NCBI RefSeq assembly: GCF_014961315.1
Contig: NZ_CP063141.1
Span: 930,001 to 994,000, forward strand
Direction: 5' to 3'
DNA from: Thermoflavifilum sp.
Lineage (GTDB): Bacteria; Bacteroidota; Bacteroidia; Chitinophagales; Chitinophagaceae
DNA length: 64,000 bases
How positions within the stretch are numbered: the stretch's first letter is position 1; each line of letters begins with the position of its first letter. The position numbers and the translations under genes were made by a program. This document shows positions 1 through 8,009 of this stretch, one piece after another. The notes beneath the pieces were generated by a model. That model was not told the origin of the DNA. It made no database searches and saw only the letters and a program-made list of their open reading frames with translations.

Positions 1-1072
1 TGCGGCCGAATTGCATCACATAGCCATAAGCAATCATGTTCAGGAAGTTCAGGTAGTTTTCGGCCGGCATATTTTTTTTCTTCCGTTCATTATCGGCAGC
101 GGCCATATCCACGCTCACCAGGTCGGGCAGCCCGTCGTTGTTGATATCGCCCACATCACTGCCCATGGCCGACTGGGCGGTATGACGGAAATATTGTTTG
201 ATGGCATTCGTAAAGGTGCCATCGTGGTTGTTGATATACAGCAGGTCGTTGGTGAGGAAATCGTTATCTACATAGATATCGGGCCAGCCGTCGTTGTTGA
301 AATCGGCGATATCTACGGAGAGGCCATAGCCGTCGTCATGAATGCCGGCCTGTGCCGATACATCGGTAAATACGGGATGATGCAGGGAGTCGTTCCAGTC
401 GTTGCGGAAAAGTTTATCGGAATTGGTATTCCTGAATTGGTCCAGGGGTCCGTAAAAGGCGCTGTTGTTTCGCCCGGCGGGCGTGGTTTCCACCAGGTAC
501 ATGTCTAAATCCCCGTCGTGATCATAATCAAAAAAAGCCGCCATCACAGAATGACCCGTATCGTCGAGCCCATAAGCATGGGCTTCTTCCTTGAAGACGG
601 GAACCCCGTTTTTATCGAGACCCTGATTAATGAACAGCATGTTGCGACGCTTATCGGGGTCTTTGCTGATGGTGGCACATACGTAAATATCGGGCCAGCC
701 GTCGTTGTTGATATCCACCACCGTGGCTCCGTTGCACCAGCGGCCCATGCCCCGCACGCCGGCCTCATCGGTCACATCCTGAAAATGCAGGTTCCCTTTA
801 TTCAGGTACAGCCGGTTGCCCGTGAGGCTGCCGGTGAAATACAGATCGGGCAAGCCATCCCGATTAAAATCGCCTACGGCCACCCCACCGCCGTTGTAAA
901 GAAACTCCAGGTCGATGGGATTGATGGAATCGTTTTCCTGAATCTGGTTGTTGAAATCAATGCCTGTTCGTGAAGCCGGAAGAAGGCGAAACAAGGTAGG
1001 ATGTGCATGTCTGCAACCTAAACTCCAGGCCATGCCTGCCAGCAAGCAGGCCACCCATAGCCGCTGGTTCAT
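1..1072 (-). CDS. FG-GAP/VCBS-repeat lipoprotein (CRTAC1/ASPIC-UnbV-like), 3'-truncated by window edge
   Basis: The reading frame is open from an ATG at 1072 to the window edge (357 codons), so the C-terminus is missing. The N-terminus is a short hydrophobic segment ending in SLGC, a lipobox, so the protein is probably an outer-membrane or periplasmic lipoprotein. The body contains repeated acidic calcium-loop signatures such as VGDFNRDGLPDLYF, VDINNDGWPDIYV, FDYDHDGDLDMYL, IADFNNDGWPDIYV and VGDINNDGLPDLVSVDM. These are FG-GAP/VCBS blades of a beta-propeller. The order of motifs matches the large Bacteroidota family that usually ends in an ASPIC/UnbV domain, but that end is outside the window. 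The family is exported and surface- or glycan-associated; no specific ligand can be read from the sequence. The gene is transcribed away from the secreted-protein cluster that starts at 1487. Confidence 0.85.
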   Translation of the reverse strand, partial: MNQRLWVACLLAGMAWSLGCRHAHPTLFRLLPASRTGIDFNNQIQENDSINPIDLEFLYNGGGVAVGDFNRDGLPDLYFTGSLTGNRLYLNKGNLHFQDVTDEAGVRGMGRWCNGATVVDINNDGWPDIYVCATISKDPDKRRNMLFINQGLDKNGVPVFKEEAHAYGLDDTGHSVMAAFFDYDHDGDLDMYLVETTPAGRNNSAFYGPLDQFRNTNSDKLFRNDWNDSLHHPVFTDVSAQAGIHDDGYGLSVDIADFNNDGWPDIYVDNDFLTNDLLYINNHDGTFTNAIKQYFRHTAQSAMGSDVGDINNDGLPDLVSVDMAAADNERKKKNMPAENYLNFLNMIAYGYVMQFGR

Positions 1073-1486
1073 GGGTAAAATTTCCGTCCAAAATACAAAA
1101 ATCACGTGTCCAGCCCATGTGCATCCTGTTTATTTTTCAGCAATTTGCGGAAACAGGCCTGAAGTAATCCATGAACATCAATCAAATATGCAAAACCCCG
1201 TGTACCGGGAAACCCTTTGTAAATAAGGATTTCCACCCCTGATATCACGCAAATTTGTGTAATTCACACACTTTCGATATATTAAACTTTTTATATTGTA
1301 AAAAAATTTACATAGAAAATTGTTGTATTTCTCAAAAAAACTTTTTTATTTTGTTCCCACATCTGGAAAACGAGGGGTAGAAAGGGTGCGCATGCAGATG
1401 GAAGTTAAGGATAAAATGAGCGGATAGAGAAAACCAGATCTCTATTTGTTGCGTATTTTATTGTTGCCTATAAAAACCAATATCCT
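1073..1486. other. AT-rich divergent intergenic region
   Basis: This 414-bp gap separates the divergent lipoprotein gene and the exported-protein gene at 1487. It is strongly AT-rich between about 1230 and 1350, with long A and T runs, and must carry promoters for both directions. I could not pick a convincing TAnnTTTG element for either gene. It contains no copies of the palindromic repeats found in the later gaps and no small gene that I can support. Confidence 0.5.
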
Positions 1487-3295
1487 ATGAAACTGTTCAC
1501 CAATCACCTCTGGGGTGCCGTGGCTGTTGTCATTGCGGCATCCCTGCTTACTGTGACAAAGAGCTTTGCACAGCTCAAAATTGGATCCAATCCCACCAAC
1601 ATCCAGAAATCAGCCATCCTGGAATTAGAAAGCGACCGCCAGGGTTTGTTGTTGACCCGGCTCAGTGACACTGTGCTGATCAACAGCATCACGCCGGCGC
1701 CTCCCGATGGGATGATCATTTACCTGTCCAAATCTCCCAATCCGGGTCTGTATGTACGTCGCAACGGCTACTGGGCTCAACTTTCGGTAGCTGCCGACGA
1801 TACCACCGCCTACTGGCGACGCGGGGGTAACTGGGGTACCGACTCGGCAGGTAATTTCTTAGGTACACGCGACGGCCAGCCCGTACGCATTGGTGCCAAT
1901 GGCGTTGAAGCGGTGCATATCACCAAAGATGGCTTCCTGGAACTACCCAACCTGCCCCAGACAACCGATACCCTGCAGGTGCTGGTCATCGACCCCAGCA
2001 ACGGCAATATCATCAAAACACGTGCACTTTCACTGGCCGCCTTCCGCGATGCCATCATGTACCTCAACAACCTGCACAACGAAGGCATTACCCTGAAAGC
2101 CGACAGCTCAACCACCAGCCCTAACTTCGGCTTCACACCAAACGCTACCGACAGTACCATTACCTTAAATGTTCCGGTGGTGAACAATACCACCCAGACG
2201 GCCGGTTTCCTTTCGTATGAAGATTACCTGAAATTGCAATATGCTGCCGCCAGCTGGTCGGCCGCCTTTTCCACCACTCCCGATAATAATGGGCTGTCGA
2301 TCGATAACACCGCAAAAGTCATCACCCTGCATGCGGCCGATGCTACCCACCCCGGTGCGGTAACCGCCGGCACGCAAACCTTTGGCGGAGATAAGACATT
2401 TACCAATAACGTACAGGTGAATCAAAACCTCGGGGTGTCGGGTAATAGCACTGTAACAGGCAATAGCACCGTAGGCGGCACCCTGCAGGTAACTGGCGAC
2501 GCCACCCTCCAGAGCAACCTGACCGTCAACCAGAACAGCACGGTAAACGGCAATAGTGCCGTGGGAGGCACCCTGAATGTCGCCGGAGCCGCTACCTTCC
2601 AGAACAACGCCACGGTACAGGGCAATGCCACCGTCGATGGCAATACCGTGTTGAACAACAACTCGGGAAGCACCCTCACCCTGGCCAATATAGGTAATGC
2701 GGTGCCAGCCGATGGCAATAATGTGCTGATTCGCAACTCGGCAGGCGTGGTGTTGCAAAAAACCCTCAACCAATCGGCCTTCAAACAACTGCAGGTGGGT
2801 ACCGACTCTTCCAAACGCGATATTTATATCGATAGCTCGGCAGCCGATAAAACCATTATCGAAATCCCGAGTGCGTCCGACACCGTGCGTGGCGTGATGG
2901 ATACCCTGGCGCAGAAGTTCGCCGGCACCAAGAGCTTCCGCGATTCCCTGGCCATCGGCACCACCAACACCCCCAACTCCACCTTACAGGTGCAGGGCTC
3001 TTTCTCACTGGCTATTGTAGAGAAGAGTACCAACTATACCGCCACGGAAAAAGACCATACCATCCTGGCTAATTGTTCGAGCGGACCGATCACGATTACC
3101 CTGCCCAACCCCTCAAGCCTGAAGGGACGGATTTATACCATCAAAAAAATTGGCAATGGGGGAATAGATAACGCCCTGACGATTCAGCCATCGAGCGGAC
3201 TGATTGAGGGCGGCACCAGCTATACCATCTACAACGACTGGACTTTTGTGACCCTGCAAACGGATGGCACCAACTGGTATATCATTCAGAAATAA
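1487..3295 (+). CDS. Exported tail-fibre-like repeat protein
   Basis: This is a 602-residue protein with a clear signal peptide (hydrophobic stretch to about residue 28, ending SFAQ). Residues about 30-95 form a module starting LKIGSNPTNIQKSAILELES and containing QGLLLTR, a pattern that recurs in the next exported gene (3774). Residues about 310-395 are a Gly/Asn/Thr/Val-rich repeat (GNSTV, GGTLQV, GNATV units) resembling the beta-helical shafts of phage tail fibres and trimeric adhesins. The last 90 residues (TNYTATEKDHTIL to WYIIQK) resemble a tail-fibre tip domain. No T9SS sorting tail is visible. A surface or matrix role is inferred, and no enzymatic motif is seen. It lies upstream of two further exported proteins, separated from them by 478 bp of palindromic repeats. 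Confidence 0.75.
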   Translation: MKLFTNHLWGAVAVVIAASLLTVTKSFAQLKIGSNPTNIQKSAILELESDRQGLLLTRLSDTVLINSITPAPPDGMIIYLSKSPNPGLYVRRNGYWAQLSVAADDTTAYWRRGGNWGTDSAGNFLGTRDGQPVRIGANGVEAVHITKDGFLELPNLPQTTDTLQVLVIDPSNGNIIKTRALSLAAFRDAIMYLNNLHNEGITLKADSSTTSPNFGFTPNATDSTITLNVPVVNNTTQTAGFLSYEDYLKLQYAAASWSAAFSTTPDNNGLSIDNTAKVITLHAADATHPGAVTAGTQTFGGDKTFTNNVQVNQNLGVSGNSTVTGNSTVGGTLQVTGDATLQSNLTVNQNSTVNGNSAVGGTLNVAGAATFQNNATVQGNATVDGNTVLNNNSGSTLTLANIGNAVPADGNNVLIRNSAGVVLQKTLNQSAFKQLQVGTDSSKRDIYIDSSAADKTIIEIPSASDTVRGVMDTLAQKFAGTKSFRDSLAIGTTNTPNSTLQVQGSFSLAIVEKSTNYTATEKDHTILANCSSGPITITLPNPSSLKGRIYTIKKIGNGGIDNALTIQPSSGLIEGGTSYTIYNDWTFVTLQTDGTNWYIIQK

Positions 3296-3334
3296 TGTTC
3301 CTGGTTTTTGCCGAATCTTCTGCCCTATTGCCCT

Positions 3335-3745
3335 GAATTTGCCTGAACTCGAGCCCGGTGCCGGCTGCTGCTGAATAAGGATAACGTCATTCAGAGCCCG
3401 GCATAGCCGGGCGAAGCCAGCCTGCCGGCAGGCAGGAATCTGCTGAAATGAGTGCATATTACTCGGCGGATCCCTCGCAAAAGCTCGGGATGGGGACGTT
3501 GATAGAAAATCGTCATTCCGACCCCGACTCAGCCGGGAGAAGCCTGCCAGCAGGCAGGAATCTGCTGAATAAGGATAACGTCATTCAGAGCCCGGCATAG
3601 CCGGGCGAAGAATCTGCTGAAATGAGTGCATATTATTCAGCGGATCCCTCGCAAAAGCTCGGGATGGGGACGTTGATAGAAAATCGTCATTCGGACCTTG
3701 GCTCATCCGGGCTCTGAATACCGACCAGGGTTCACCCAAAAGCCG
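3335..3745. repeat. Palindromic repeat cluster with a direct duplication
   Basis: The gap between two exported-protein genes is filled with repeat modules. A unit starting CTGCTGAATAAGGATAACG occurs at about 3368-3519 and again at about 3562-3692. The first copy carries an extra insertion with the CCTGCCGGCAGG palindrome. Within each unit is the hairpin GCCCGGC-ATA-GCCGGGC, clamped by ATTC...GAAT, followed by a second hairpin around ATCCC...GGGAT. The same modules recur in every large gap up to 37.4 kb. Confidence 0.85.
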
Positions 3746-3773
3746 GGAACACCTATTATCAAACACCATATCT

Positions 3774-5852
3774 ATGAAAAAAACCATATACTGCCTATCG
3801 GTTATCCTGTGCGAACTGCTTCTGGCCGGAGTTTCCGGTCATGCCCAGCAATTGAAATTAGGGAATAATCCTACCGCCATCGATAAAACCGCCCTGCTGG
3901 AACTGGAAAGCAATAACCAGGGCTTGCTCCTGCCCCGCATCAGCGATACCAATGCCTTTCATCCCAATCCCATTCCCAATGGTATGCTGATTTACTACGT
4001 GGGCACGAGCGATAGCTGCCTGATGATTCGCAAGGATGGCCGCTGGGTGAAAATCGTGGACTTTGTAAACCTGGCCGGACAGGAAACCGACCCCGTAGCC
4101 ACTGCTAAAACGGTCAGCATCACAGCCGGAAATACCGCTATTGCAGTGGCCGGGGGTACACAAACGGTGGGTAATAATCCAAATTTTACACTCACCGTGC
4201 CGAATACTAATCCCATCTGGAATGCTAGCCAACTACAAGGGGTAAGTATTTCGAGTACTTCTCCGACAACCGATCAACTATTGCAGTATAACGGCACAAA
4301 TTGGGTCCCGTGGACGCCTAATTACCTGCCAGCTTCCAATATCAATGGCACAACGAATTATGTGTCTAAGTTTACGGGGGGTAATACACTGGGGAATAGC
4401 ATTATTTATGATAATGGGAAGGTGGGTATTGGAAGCACCTCCCCCGATAGCCTGCTCACCGTCAACGGCAGCGGCCATTTCACCAGCAACCTGCGGCTGG
4501 ACAAAGGACTCAGCCTTGCCGGGAATTATGGCACGGCCAACCAGGTGTTGACCTCAAATGGAGCCGGTAACCTGCCTTCCTGGAGCACCCTTTCCACGCT
4601 GGAAACCGACCCCACAGCCTGGAAGCTCACCGGAAATGCAGGCACCACGCCAGGCACTAACTTCCTCGGCACCACCGATAACAACGACCTGGTGTTTAAG
4701 ACGAATAATACAGAACGCATGCGGGTTTCGGCCAGCAATGGCAATGTTGGCATAGGTACTCCATCGCCTACATACCCCCTTACCGTCAATGGAACGGCTT
4801 CTGCAATAGGCGTTTTTGTTGCACCCGATGGATCGAATAATGCAAAAATCACCCTTGGCTATAATTCAGGAGGAACGGCTCAAATTGTCCCTAATCTCAG
4901 TTCTGATTTCGTGTGGCAGGGGGGATGGGGCAAAGCCCTTCAAATGGCAGCCTATCACGAAATTATCCTGAACGGAGGACGGGCCAGTACCGCGTTGCCT
5001 GGTTTTTATACCGGTAATGGTTCTACATATAATACCCGAATTATCAATACAAACGCCAATACGGTGGGATTGACGGTAGAAGGTATAAACGGCCAAACGG
5101 GTGATTTGCAAAGATGGATTGTGAATGGAACCACAAAATCGGTGGTAAACAACAATGGTTATCTGGCAATTAATAAAACAACGGCTGCACAGCCTCTCGA
5201 TGTAAACGGCAATATCCAGTTTTCCGGTGCTTTGATGCCGGCGGGGAATGCGGGTACAACAGGTCAGGTGCTGGTATCTCAGGGCTCCGGAGCAGCCCCC
5301 CAATGGCAGAACCCATCAACGGCACTCAATGCCTGGTCGCTGACCGGAAATGCAGGTACCACGCCGGGCACCAACTTCCTCGGCACCACAGATAATAAAG
5401 ATCTGGTGTTTAAGGCAAACAATACAGAACGCATGCGGGTTTCAGCCAGCAATGGCAATGTAGGCATAGGCACCACCATCCCCCAGGCCAACCTCGACGT
5501 GAATGGCAATTTCAAATTAGGACAACAGGGAACGGTAACCAAAAATATCATCAGTTTTGCTCAGAATGTAGGAAATATAAACTTTAATGCGGGAACAATC
5601 GGTTTGTTGGGGTCTAGTTATTCTGCTGGTAGTACAGTTGTAAATGTACCCATCCCGGCGGGTTTTCAACCTACCACCACGCAGGCTGTCGTGATGGTTT
5701 CACCAAAAGACCAAGATTTACCTCCTGCGGTATCCATTGCATACGCCCGGTTGACTTCTACAAGTAATGTAGAGGTAGTGTTTGTAAACGCCAGCAGTTC
5801 ATCACCGCCGCCGAGGAATTTAACCTTATACATTACCATCATTGAATTTTAA
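3774..5852 (+). CDS. Exported tail-fibre-like repeat protein with internal duplication
   Basis: This is a 692-residue protein with a signal peptide (about residues 1-25, ending GHAQ). Its N-terminal module (LKLGNNPTAIDKTALLELES, then QGLLLPRISDT) is clearly homologous to that of the 602-residue protein at 1487. The body contains several VGIG-type repeats (KVGIGSTSPDSLLTVNG, GNVGIGTPSPTYPLTVNG, GNVGIGTTIPQANLDVNG) typical of tail-fibre-like and adhesin-like shafts in Bacteroidota. Residues about 280-340 and 519-573 are near-identical copies (LTGNAGTTPGTNFLGTTDN then NNTERMRVSASNGNVGIG), so the protein has grown by internal duplication. No enzymatic motif or T9SS tail is visible. A T9SS cargo gene follows after 12 bp, so the two are probably co-transcribed. 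Confidence 0.75.
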   Translation: MKKTIYCLSVILCELLLAGVSGHAQQLKLGNNPTAIDKTALLELESNNQGLLLPRISDTNAFHPNPIPNGMLIYYVGTSDSCLMIRKDGRWVKIVDFVNLAGQETDPVATAKTVSITAGNTAIAVAGGTQTVGNNPNFTLTVPNTNPIWNASQLQGVSISSTSPTTDQLLQYNGTNWVPWTPNYLPASNINGTTNYVSKFTGGNTLGNSIIYDNGKVGIGSTSPDSLLTVNGSGHFTSNLRLDKGLSLAGNYGTANQVLTSNGAGNLPSWSTLSTLETDPTAWKLTGNAGTTPGTNFLGTTDNNDLVFKTNNTERMRVSASNGNVGIGTPSPTYPLTVNGTASAIGVFVAPDGSNNAKITLGYNSGGTAQIVPNLSSDFVWQGGWGKALQMAAYHEIILNGGRASTALPGFYTGNGSTYNTRIINTNANTVGLTVEGINGQTGDLQRWIVNGTTKSVVNNNGYLAINKTTAAQPLDVNGNIQFSGALMPAGNAGTTGQVLVSQGSGAAPQWQNPSTALNAWSLTGNAGTTPGTNFLGTTDNKDLVFKANNTERMRVSASNGNVGIGTTIPQANLDVNGNFKLGQQGTVTKNIISFAQNVGNINFNAGTIGLLGSSYSAGSTVVNVPIPAGFQPTTTQAVVMVSPKDQDLPPAVSIAYARLTSTSNVEVVFVNASSSSPPPRNLTLYITIIEF

Positions 5853-5864
5853 AATTCAGACGGC

Positions 5865-7487
5865 TTGGGAAAATTTTTCTCCATATTGCTCGTGTTGATT
5901 TTAGTCACCCTGCATATCCACGCCCAGTCCTACGCCACCTATGTGCCGGACAAAGGGCAATTGTTTGTTTTCCCCGACGATACGGTGTCCATCTTTTCCC
6001 CCATGATCAACCACGGCAGCCTGGGTACCATGCCCGGCGCCGTGGTTAACTTTGCCGGCACATCGTGGACCAACAGCATGCAGGCTTCGCTGCCCGACGG
6101 GAGCGCCGATGGTCATAGCGGCCAGGGCGGCCTCTTCCGCTTCCTGCCCCCGGCGGGTGGCGGCCGGCAAACGATTTTCGGCGGCTATGCCCTCACTACC
6201 GGCCAGGGCCCCGCCTTCCCCAACCTTAGCATCGCCAACCCGCAGGGCGTGCAGCTGGGCGACTTAGGCGACCTCCACGTGCGCCATGTGCTGAACTTCG
6301 AAACCGGCCGCCTCTACCTGAACGGCTGGAACCTGCTGGTGGGCGACGGCGATGCCGGCCTCATCACCGGCTACGATAACCAGCGCTATGTGGTTACCGA
6401 CACCGGCGTGATTGGCGGCCTGCTGTACCGCGACCGCCTCCGCCCCACCGATAGCGCCGTGGCTTTCCCCATCGGCACCGATGCCTATAGCTATGCTCCC
6501 GCCGCCGTGATGCTCACCGCCGGCAGCGGCCGCATCGGCATGCGCGTGTTCAACCATGTGTATGCCCATGCCATCCGCGACTCCATCAACGACCTCGACT
6601 ATGTGAAAAAAACCTGGTACCTGCAATCGTCCTCACCCGGCCTGCAGTACAATGTGCTGCTCCAGCACCAGGAGGCGGACGAAGGGCCGCGCTTCAGCGC
6701 CTACCGCGACAGCAGCTATGTGTCGCTCTACGACCCGGTGAAGGGCCAGTGGGATATTGACCGCAGCAGCGCGGGTCGCCTGTACGGCGGACAAATTGCC
6801 TATGGCGGCATCCGCCTCACCGGTCATTACATGAACCTGCGGCAGGGACTCAGCACATCGGCTCCCAACCCGGGCAACCCCACTGCCGGCGGGCAATACC
6901 TCTCGGTGAGCACGCTCATCTACAGCGGCGATGTTTGCCCCTCCGTGCATTACAACGACCTGCTGGCTGTGCGCACCAGTCCCGACTATGTGGAGCTGTT
7001 CTGGCATAGCTACGGCGAGCGCAACATGGCCTACTACGTGGTGCAACGCCAGATACAGGGCGAGGCCGACTTTCAGGATATCGACACCATCCAGAGCCAG
7101 GCTCCCGGCGGCTTCAGCATGAACATGCTGTACTATCACCTGGACGATTACAATCCTACCGACAAGTGGACTTACTATCGCGTGAAAATGGTGGGATTGA
7201 GTGGCTGTATTCGGTACACCAGCGTAATGAAGGTGCCCTGGGCTATCCAGATCATCATCACCCCCAACCCGAACAATGGACATTTCACCGTGCACCTGCG
7301 TAATGTGAAACACCCGGTGCGCATGCAACTGGTGAACGTGCCCGGACAGGTACTCAAGCAATGGGTGGTTGCGCAGGATCAGGATATTCAGGTACAGCAG
7401 TTATCCGATGCTACCTATTTCGTGGAATTCTATGACGCCCGCGACAATAGTTATCTGGGCATGCAAAAGGTGGTGGTGATTCATTAA
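5865..7487 (+). CDS. T9SS type A sorting-domain exported protein
   Basis: This is a 540-residue protein. The best start is TTG at 5865, because it places a complete signal peptide (FFSILLVLILVTLHIHAQ) at the N-terminus and no ATG is suitable. The middle is a large beta-rich region with no recognised catalytic motif. Around residues 370-455 is a fibronectin-III-like segment (VELFWHSYGERNMAYYVVQR then DKWTYYRVKMV). The last 80 residues fit a type IX secretion C-terminal sorting domain: ITPNPNNGHFTV, then MQLVNVPGQVL, ending in MQKVVVIH. The protein is therefore expected to be exported through the outer membrane by the T9SS and anchored or released at the surface. It follows the 692-residue repeat protein by only 12 bp. 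Confidence 0.8.
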   Translation: MGKFFSILLVLILVTLHIHAQSYATYVPDKGQLFVFPDDTVSIFSPMINHGSLGTMPGAVVNFAGTSWTNSMQASLPDGSADGHSGQGGLFRFLPPAGGGRQTIFGGYALTTGQGPAFPNLSIANPQGVQLGDLGDLHVRHVLNFETGRLYLNGWNLLVGDGDAGLITGYDNQRYVVTDTGVIGGLLYRDRLRPTDSAVAFPIGTDAYSYAPAAVMLTAGSGRIGMRVFNHVYAHAIRDSINDLDYVKKTWYLQSSSPGLQYNVLLQHQEADEGPRFSAYRDSSYVSLYDPVKGQWDIDRSSAGRLYGGQIAYGGIRLTGHYMNLRQGLSTSAPNPGNPTAGGQYLSVSTLIYSGDVCPSVHYNDLLAVRTSPDYVELFWHSYGERNMAYYVVQRQIQGEADFQDIDTIQSQAPGGFSMNMLYYHLDDYNPTDKWTYYRVKMVGLSGCIRYTSVMKVPWAIQIIITPNPNNGHFTVHLRNVKHPVRMQLVNVPGQVLKQWVVAQDQDIQVQQLSDATYFVEFYDARDNSYLGMQKVVVIH

Positions 7488-7492
7488 GGTAG

Positions 7493-7978
7493 ATCCTCAC
7501 CCTGTGTCCCTCTCCTTGGGAAGGAGAGGGAAGGAAAATTCGTTGTCCGAATCCCGACCCGGCTGAGCCGGGGGAGGTCTGCCTGCCGGCAGGCAGGGAT
7601 CTGCTGAATAGTGGTTACCGTCATCCTGAGCGTAGCGAAGGATCTCCTGAATAGTGTGCAAATTGCTAGGGGGATTCCTCCCCCGGCTGAGCCGGGGTCG
7701 GAATGACGGGTCTACTTGGCAGATTCCTCGTGGGGACTCGGAATGACGGCATGGTTCAGTGGATCCCTCGCTACGCTCGGGATAGGGACGGTTAATAAAC
7801 AAACGTCCGAATCCCGAGCCTGTCGAGGGATCTGCTGAAAAGACTGCGCATTGCTGAGGAGATCCCTCGCTGCGCTCGGGATGGGGACGGATATTGTTGG
7901 GATGGGAACGGATAATTGGGTTACGTCATTCCGCATGCATCCTCACCCTGTGTCCCTCTCCTTCAAAAGGAGAGGGAA
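7493..7978. repeat. Palindromic repeat cluster
   Basis: This gap contains two CCCTCTCC...GGAGAGGG hairpins (about 7497-7531 and 7938-7977, each preceded by CCTCACCCTGTGT). Between them lie alternating clamp hairpins: ATCCT...AGGAT at 7623-7643, ATTCC...GGAAT around the CCCCCGGC/GCCGGGG stem near 7674-7704, and ATCCC...GGGAT at about 7810-7831. A copy of the CCTGCCTGCCGGCAGG palindrome sits near 7580-7599. The cluster separates the convergent T9SS cargo gene and metH. No T-run follows the hairpins, so I do not call them intrinsic terminators. Confidence 0.85.
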
Positions 7979-8009
7979 GGGAAAAGTGGGAAAACGTGCC
8001 TGAACCCAC

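Noticed and set aside
1487..5852. Prophage origin of the tail-fibre-like proteins
   Set aside because: Both have bacterial signal peptides, and no phage structural, lysis or integrase gene lies nearby. VGIG-type repeats are widespread in exported Bacteroidota proteins.
7497..7531. CCCTCTCC/GGAGAGGG hairpin as a simple rho-independent terminator
   Set aside because: No T-run follows on either strand, and copies occur in gaps between co-directional genes, upstream of promoters and in tandem, so a terminator role is not supported by sequence alone.
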